This document shows positions 7,582-9,837 of a DNA stretch of 9,837 nucleotides, piece after piece. Origin of the DNA: RGIG3009 sp045603285 (GTDB taxonomy: Bacteria; Bacillota; Clostridia; Oscillospirales; Acutalibacteraceae); contig JAZULW010000142.1 in assembly GCA_045603285.1 (NCBI GenBank), positions 1-9,837 on the forward strand, read 5' to 3'. Position 1 is the first letter of the stretch; each line of letters begins with the position of its first letter. The translations under genes were made by a program, and so were the position numbers. The notes beneath the pieces were generated by a model that ran no database searches, was not told where the DNA came from, and saw only the letters and a program-made list of their open reading frames with translations.

Positions 7582-8670
7582 TTAAATACGAATCTCTTTT
7601 TCAAAACTGCCCAGCACCTTAACCGTGTTGCAGCATTTTTTCAGTTCAACGAGCATTTGTTTGCCCTCTTCACTGTGAAGATTCCCTTCGCCCTCGGCAT
7701 AAAAGTAGTAATCCCAAATCAGCTCTTTCGTGGGACGGCTTTTCAATGCCCGCAGGTTAAATCCGTGTTCCCCAACCACCGATACCGCTCGACCGAGTGA
7801 ACCGGCGGCATTTTTTACGGTGAACAACATAATAAAGTGTTGGTCTTTCGGATTTTTTGCTTTCTCAGCACGGGAAAATACCGCAAAACGAGTGGTGTTG
7901 TTATGGCTTTCGTTAATATGACTTTCCAATTTTACCAAGCCAAATTTACGCGCCGCTTCTTCACTGCCGATGGCGGCAATATCCGTGCGACCCCATTGGG
8001 CCACCTTGCGTGCCGCCACGGCGGTATTCACTTCTTCGATCGATTCAAATCCGTGTTCGCGGATATACGGAGCACATTGACCAAGGGCTTGCGGATGGCT
8101 GATCACTTGGCGGATATCGCCAATCGAAGCACCGCTTACGCCGAGCAAATTTTGCACAATTTCAATTTCATACACACCGCTGACAAACAAGGAGCCGAAA
8201 AACGCCAAGTCCAACACTTGCCCCACGTCTCCGTTGTTGCTGTTTTCAATGGGAAGCAGCGCACAATCACACTCACCATTCACGACCGCATCGTATGCCG
8301 CTTTAAAGTCGGCACATGCCACACAAGAGGCGTCGGGGAAAATACGCTCAGCGGCAATGTTGGCAAACGCACCTTCCACGCCGCTATACGCTACGCGCAT
8401 ACCATCGAGCAAACGATGTTGCAGTTTCTTGGACAACGCCACGGTATTCTGCAAAAAATTCACGTAGTAGGAACGGTAATCCTCATCGGTGATAAGCGCC
8501 GTGTTTCGTTTGATAAGTTCTTCTTCACGTGCCAAGTCATCTACGGGCAAACCGCATTGTTTTTTGTAAGCGGCAACGAGCCGCGCAGCATCCATCCGTT
8601 TTTCAAACAACCGCGCCATTTCCACGTCGGTCTCGTTGATGATCTGTCGGGCTTTTTGCAAGTCGTTCAT
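7582..8670 (-). CDS. pheA: chorismate mutase-prephenate dehydratase with C-terminal ACT domain (P-protein)
   Basis: It makes phenylpyruvate from chorismate through prephenate, the committed route to phenylalanine. The 362 residues hold three parts. About 1-85 is an AroQ-fold chorismate mutase helix bundle, with the YKKQCGLPVDDLARE region. About 90-270 is prephenate dehydratase, with AYSGVEGAF, PIENSNNG (140-147), SHPQALGQC (191-199) and the diagnostic TTRF (259-262). About 278-360 is an ACT regulatory domain. In ACT the Phe-binding motif usually written ESRP reads KSRP (310-313) and the GAL-type motif reads GSLGRAV, so allosteric inhibition by Phe is plausible but not certain. The ATG has GGAGG seven bases upstream, right after the leader terminator, so this first structural gene is exposed directly to attenuation. 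Confidence 0.96.
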   Translation of the reverse strand: MNDLQKARQIINETDVEMARLFEKRMDAARLVAAYKKQCGLPVDDLAREEELIKRNTALITDEDYRSYYVNFLQNTVALSKKLQHRLLDGMRVAYSGVEGAFANIAAERIFPDASCVACADFKAAYDAVVNGECDCALLPIENSNNGDVGQVLDLAFFGSLFVSGVYEIEIVQNLLGVSGASIGDIRQVISHPQALGQCAPYIREHGFESIEEVNTAVAARKVAQWGRTDIAAIGSEEAARKFGLVKLESHINESHNNTTRFAVFSRAEKAKNPKDQHFIMLFTVKNAAGSLGRAVSVVGEHGFNLRALKSRPTKELIWDYYFYAEGEGNLHSEEGKQMLVELKKCCNTVKVLGSFEKEIRI

Positions 8671-8684
8671 GGTCTTTCCTCCAT

Positions 8685-8733
8685 AAAAAAATCCGCATCC
8701 CCTCTTGCCCTTTCAGGCATAAGCGGCTGCGGA
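8685..8733 (-). terminator. attenuator terminator hairpin before pheA
   Basis: On the minus strand TCCGCA at the left base pairs with TGCGGA at the right. An extended, slightly imperfect inner stem is closed by GCCT-gaaa-GGGC, and a run of seven T follows. It sits just upstream of the pheA ribosome site, the position of an attenuator rather than of a gene-end terminator. Its left base (TCC) is shared with the antiterminator stem, so the two structures compete. Confidence 0.88.
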
Positions 8734-8795
8734 CTGTCCGTTGTCGATACGCCGGATGAACTCTTCATCCGAAAATAGCGGAAAACGGGCAGTCC
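8731..8795 (-). promoter_or_regulatory. candidate antiterminator structure of the aromatic operon leader
   Basis: On the minus strand GGACTG-c-CCGTT (8784-8795) can pair with AACGG-a-CAGTCC (8731-8742): eleven base pairs with one mismatch. Nested inside is a perfect eight-pair hairpin, CGGATGAA-gag-TTCATCCG (8753-8771). Forming the outer stem ties up the TCC that starts the terminator. The leader peptide stop codon lies inside the inner hairpin. A ribosome that reaches the stop should therefore disrupt this structure and favour termination, while one stalled at the Phe/Tyr codons upstream should leave it free. The pairing is seen directly; the mechanism is inferred. Confidence 0.7.
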
Positions 8796-8830
8796 TGTTT
8801 AAAATAATAAAATCGAGAAACAAACAACAT
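8765..8830 (-). CDS. Phe/Tyr-rich leader peptide of the aromatic operon attenuator
   Basis: A 21-codon frame begins at the ATG at 8828-8830 with a perfect AGGAGG eight bases upstream (8839-8844). It contains five Phe and two Tyr, including an uninterrupted Phe-Tyr-Tyr-Phe at residues 7-10; its start is MLFVSRFYYF. It ends inside the antiterminator hairpin, and a terminator follows just before pheA. This is the arrangement of a ribosome-mediated attenuator such as pheL of enteric bacteria. The peptide itself would have no function; ribosome stalling at Phe/Tyr codons when the charged tRNAs are scarce would be the sensor. A second frame (8713-8835) starts only three bases after the same AGGAGG and is less well placed. 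Confidence 0.8.
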   Translation of the reverse strand: MLFVSRFYYFKQDCPFSAIFG

Positions 8831-8864
8831 CCCATTTTCCTCCTGTTTCAAATATAATACCTAT

Positions 8865-8893
8865 AATTTATAGCAATTTGCAAAAAATGTCAA
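8865..8893 (-). promoter_or_regulatory. sigma-A-type promoter of the aromatic operon
   Basis: On the minus strand there is a consensus TTGACA (8888-8893), 17 bases, then TAAATT (8865-8870); TATAAA at 15-base spacing (8867-8872) is an alternative -10. Upstream A- and T-tracts (8894-8930) may act as an UP element. The expected start, near 8858, gives a leader RNA of about 170 bases up to the attenuator. Confidence 0.75.
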
Positions 8894-8932
8894 GAAAAAA
8901 TTAGAATTTCTTTTTCGGAGATCTTTTTTCTC

Positions 8933-8961
8933 TTGCAATGTCCAACAATATGGTGTAAAAT
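8933..8961 (+). promoter_or_regulatory. promoter of the tRNA-Arg gene
   Basis: TTGCAA (8933-8938), a 17-base spacer and TAAAAT (8956-8961) match sigma-A elements. Transcription should begin near 8968, leaving a tRNA 5' leader of about 20 bases. This promoter is divergent from the aromatic operon promoter, whose -35 lies 40 bases to its left. Confidence 0.7.
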
Positions 8962-8988
8962 GGGTACTGCCTTTTGAAGGCTTATCAT

Positions 8989-9065
8989 CCGCCCGTGGCG
9001 AAGCTGGATATCGCAGTGGATTCCGATTCCAAAGGCCGGGGGTTCGAATCCCTCCGGGCGGGCCA
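8989..9065 (+). tRNA. tRNA-Arg, anticodon CCG
   Basis: A 77-base cloverleaf folds fully. The acceptor stem CCGCCCG pairs with CGGGCGG, discriminator G, and CCA is encoded (9063-9065). The D-arm is GCGA/TCGC with GG in the loop. The anticodon stem GTGGA/TCCAA has one mismatch at its outer pair (27-43), and the loop TTCCGAT puts CCG at 9023-9025, reading CGG arginine codons. The variable loop has five bases and the T-arm GGGGG-TTCGAAT-CCCTC is canonical. A terminator follows immediately. Confidence 0.95.
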
Positions 9066-9105
9066 AAAAAGAGAGCGTTGACTGCAAGGTCGGCGCTCTC
9101 TTTTT
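9066..9105 (+). terminator. rho-independent terminator of the tRNA-Arg gene
   Basis: GAGAGCGTTGAC pairs with GTCGGCGCTCTC (twelve pairs including G-U pairs, six-base loop), with A-tract and T-tract flanks that extend the stem. It begins directly after the tRNA CCA. The flanking A-tract means it could also work on the other strand. Confidence 0.9.
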
Positions 9106-9211
9106 CGTTTGGAGGGATTCGTACCCTGAGAGGGTGAGCGCGTTTGAAAAAAAGAGGCACGATCGTCCCCCGACGAACTCCAGTGGTTACAAATCCACCT
9201 GCTCCCAGCAA
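9106..9211. other. structured gene-free spacer between two terminators
   Basis: I see no credible protein gene here. Three small hairpins are visible: ACCCT-gag-AGGGT (9123-9135), TCGTC-CCCC-GACGA (9163-9176), and CAGTGG paired with CCACCTG around an eight-base loop (9181-9201). Bases 9111-9126 are an inverted copy of the tRNA T-arm segment at 9040-9055 with one mismatch. A terminator-like hairpin follows, so a small RNA is possible, but no clear promoter separates it from the tRNA terminator. It could equally be degraded tRNA-derived sequence. Confidence 0.35.
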
Positions 9212-9256
9212 AAAGAAACGACAATTTTTGACAAGAAGATTGCCGTTTCTTTTTTT
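9212..9256 (+). terminator. rho-independent terminator-like hairpin
   Basis: AGAAACGaCAAT pairs with ATTGcCGTTTCT (eleven pairs, one mismatch) across a loop of about 13 bases, followed by seven T. The opposite strand also has a T-rich tail, so it may act in both directions. No gene clearly ends here on the plus strand; it would close whatever is transcribed from the spacer, or stop readthrough into the right-hand segment. Confidence 0.7.
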
Positions 9257-9452
9257 ATTCTTTTCACTATTCTCTCTTCTCTAAAATTGTCGTGTCCAGA
9301 TAAGAGAAAATATGCTTAAAGCCGCCCCCCTATTAAGCAAAAGGTTTTAAGCCTTTTTATGATTTGGATTTGGATATATAGATTTTAATACGGACAAAGG
9401 TATAACCGTTTTGGTTATCTCCTTTTTTCATAATTTGCGGCAATAGTTTCTT
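9257..9452. other. AT-rich intergenic region with weak hairpins, no gene
   Basis: No coding frame with a ribosome site is apparent. Two hairpins are visible: GCTTAAA (9314-9320) with TTTAAGC (9346-9352) followed by CTTTTTAT, and ATAACC-gtttt-GGTTAT (9402-9418) followed within four bases by six T. Either could be a weak plus-strand terminator. AAAATTGTCGT at 9283-9293 is the exact inverted copy of 9218-9228 inside the preceding terminator. Confidence 0.4.
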
Positions 9453-9468
9453 GCACTTATATAAGTGC
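9453..9468. promoter_or_regulatory. 16-bp perfect palindrome, candidate operator of the XRE regulator
   Basis: GCACTTATATAAGTGC is a perfect inverted repeat 26 bases before the first in-frame ATG and 71 bases before the ribosome site of the small regulator. It covers the -35 region expected for the TATAAT at 9490-9495, or the -10 of a second possible promoter (TTGCGG at 9435, 17 bases, TATATA). Small XRE proteins often bind such short palindromes and control themselves; binding here is inferred. Confidence 0.5.
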
Positions 9469-9489
9469 GATAAAAACACATTCTAATCT

Positions 9490-9495
9490 TATAAT
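9490..9495 (+). promoter_or_regulatory. -10 element upstream of the XRE regulator
   Basis: A consensus TATAAT lies 29 bases before the AAAGGA ribosome site. No recognisable -35 lies 16-18 bases upstream; that space is next to the palindrome. A start near 9502 would put the ATG at 9494 outside the transcript and supports the TTG start. Confidence 0.5.
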
Positions 9496-9538
9496 GAAAT
9501 TGTGTATGTCCTTAAACAGGCACAAAGGATGTGAGTTT

Positions 9539-9766
9539 TTGAATAAAGAAACCGAAAAGAAAATCGGCGAAAACATCAGAAGACTCCGCGGAAAAGCAAA
9601 TTTGACACAAGAACAATTAGCGGCAAAATTCCAACTGCTTGGATGCGATATAACACGCAGTGCCATTGCAAAAATTGAGGTCGGACAAAGACATATATAC
9701 CCCGACGAAATTATTTTATTACAGCAAATTTTACAGGTTAGTTTTAACGACATTTTAACTCTTTAA
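9539..9766 (+). CDS. small XRE-family helix-turn-helix transcriptional regulator
   Basis: The 75-residue protein is essentially a single lambda-repressor-like HTH domain. Visible features are KIGENIRRLRGKANLTQEQLA (about residues 8-28), then ITRSAIAKIEVGQRHIYPDEI, the recognition helix and the turn typical of Cro/C1 proteins, and a closing LQQILQVSFNDIL helix. It would bind DNA as a dimer; no sensor domain is present. The TTG at 9539-9541 is preferred because AAAGGA (9524-9529) is nine bases upstream and the domain begins right there. The ATG at 9494 would add 15 atypical residues and lacks a ribosome site. Such one-domain regulators are common in mobile or accessory DNA, and base composition here is more AT-rich than the operon. 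Confidence 0.85.
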   Translation: MNKETEKKIGENIRRLRGKANLTQEQLAAKFQLLGCDITRSAIAKIEVGQRHIYPDEIILLQQILQVSFNDILTL

Positions 9767-9779
9767 AAAGGGGAAAATT

Positions 9780-9837
9780 ATGAAACAAGAAATTTTGGAA
9801 AAACTGTGGCTTCACGAAATTAAAATTTTAGATGAAA
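9780..9837 (+). CDS. start of an unidentified gene, cut by the window edge
   Basis: An ATG at 9780-9782 is preceded by AAAAGGGG with six-base spacing, 13 bases after the regulator stop. Nineteen codons are visible, beginning MKQEILEKLWLHEIKI, acidic-basic and probably helical. It is likely co-transcribed with the XRE regulator. I do not recognise the family from so short a stretch. Confidence 0.6.
   Translation, partial: MKQEILEKLWLHEIKILDE

Noticed and set aside
8685..8860. T-box riboswitch as the pheA leader.
   Set aside because: The leader is short, about 170 bases, and lacks the conserved T-box sequence and a specifier-type Stem I; a peptide frame with Phe/Tyr codons explains it better.
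8861..9211. Minus-strand open frames (up to 116 codons) running across the tRNA-Arg gene, with segments such as GGIRTPGLWNRN or RDSNPRPLES.
   Set aside because: They are antisense translations of the tRNA and its flanks, a well-known source of spurious hypothetical proteins, and they also overlap the aromatic operon promoter.
9494..9538. ATG start at 9494 for the XRE regulator.
   Set aside because: It overlaps the TATAAT element, lacks a ribosome site, and adds residues outside the HTH domain; the TTG at 9539 has a proper AAAGGA site.
1..9837. CRISPR array, insertion sequence or integrase.
   Set aside because: No regularly spaced repeats and no transposase or recombinase frame were seen on either strand.

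Overview
The window is dominated by one long minus-strand operon (about 24-8830, read right to left). It encodes the whole shikimate pathway plus the committed steps to phenylalanine and tyrosine. Gene content, purine-rich Shine-Dalgarno sites, sigma-A-type promoters and rho-independent terminators suggest a low-to-mid GC Gram-positive bacterium. A Clostridia member (Oscillospiraceae-like) is my best guess, by inference only; no species marker is present.

Transcription order is: promoter (8865-8893), a Phe/Tyr-rich leader peptide (8765-8830), an antiterminator/terminator pair (8685-8795), pheA (chorismate mutase-prephenate dehydratase-ACT), aroB, aroC, an aroE-aroK fusion, aroQ, aroA, tyrA, a class I-alpha DAHP synthase, and trmO (tRNA m6t6A37 methyltransferase). 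Together they cover DAHP synthesis through chorismate, then prephenate, phenylpyruvate and 4-hydroxyphenylpyruvate; only the final transamination is missing. Neighbouring genes overlap or lie within about 15 bases, so translational coupling is likely and I see no internal terminator.

The most notable find is regulatory. The leader looks like a classical ribosome-mediated attenuator: a 21-residue peptide with five Phe and two Tyr, including a Phe-Tyr-Tyr-Phe run, then mutually exclusive hairpins and a terminator directly before the pheA ribosome binding site. It would put the entire aromatic pathway under Phe/Tyr supply. A second oddity is the DAHP synthase, where the expected metal-ligand histidine is a leucine (residue 265).

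To the right, on the plus strand, lie a tRNA-Arg(CCG) gene with its own promoter (8933-8961) and terminator (9066-9105). A structured, gene-free spacer (9106-9452) follows, with hairpins, a strong terminator-like hairpin at 9212-9256 and an inverted near-copy of the tRNA T-arm. Next come a 16-bp perfect palindrome, a small XRE-type regulator with a TTG start, and the first 19 codons of a further gene. This right end is clearly more AT-rich than the operon and may be an accessory segment beside the tRNA.
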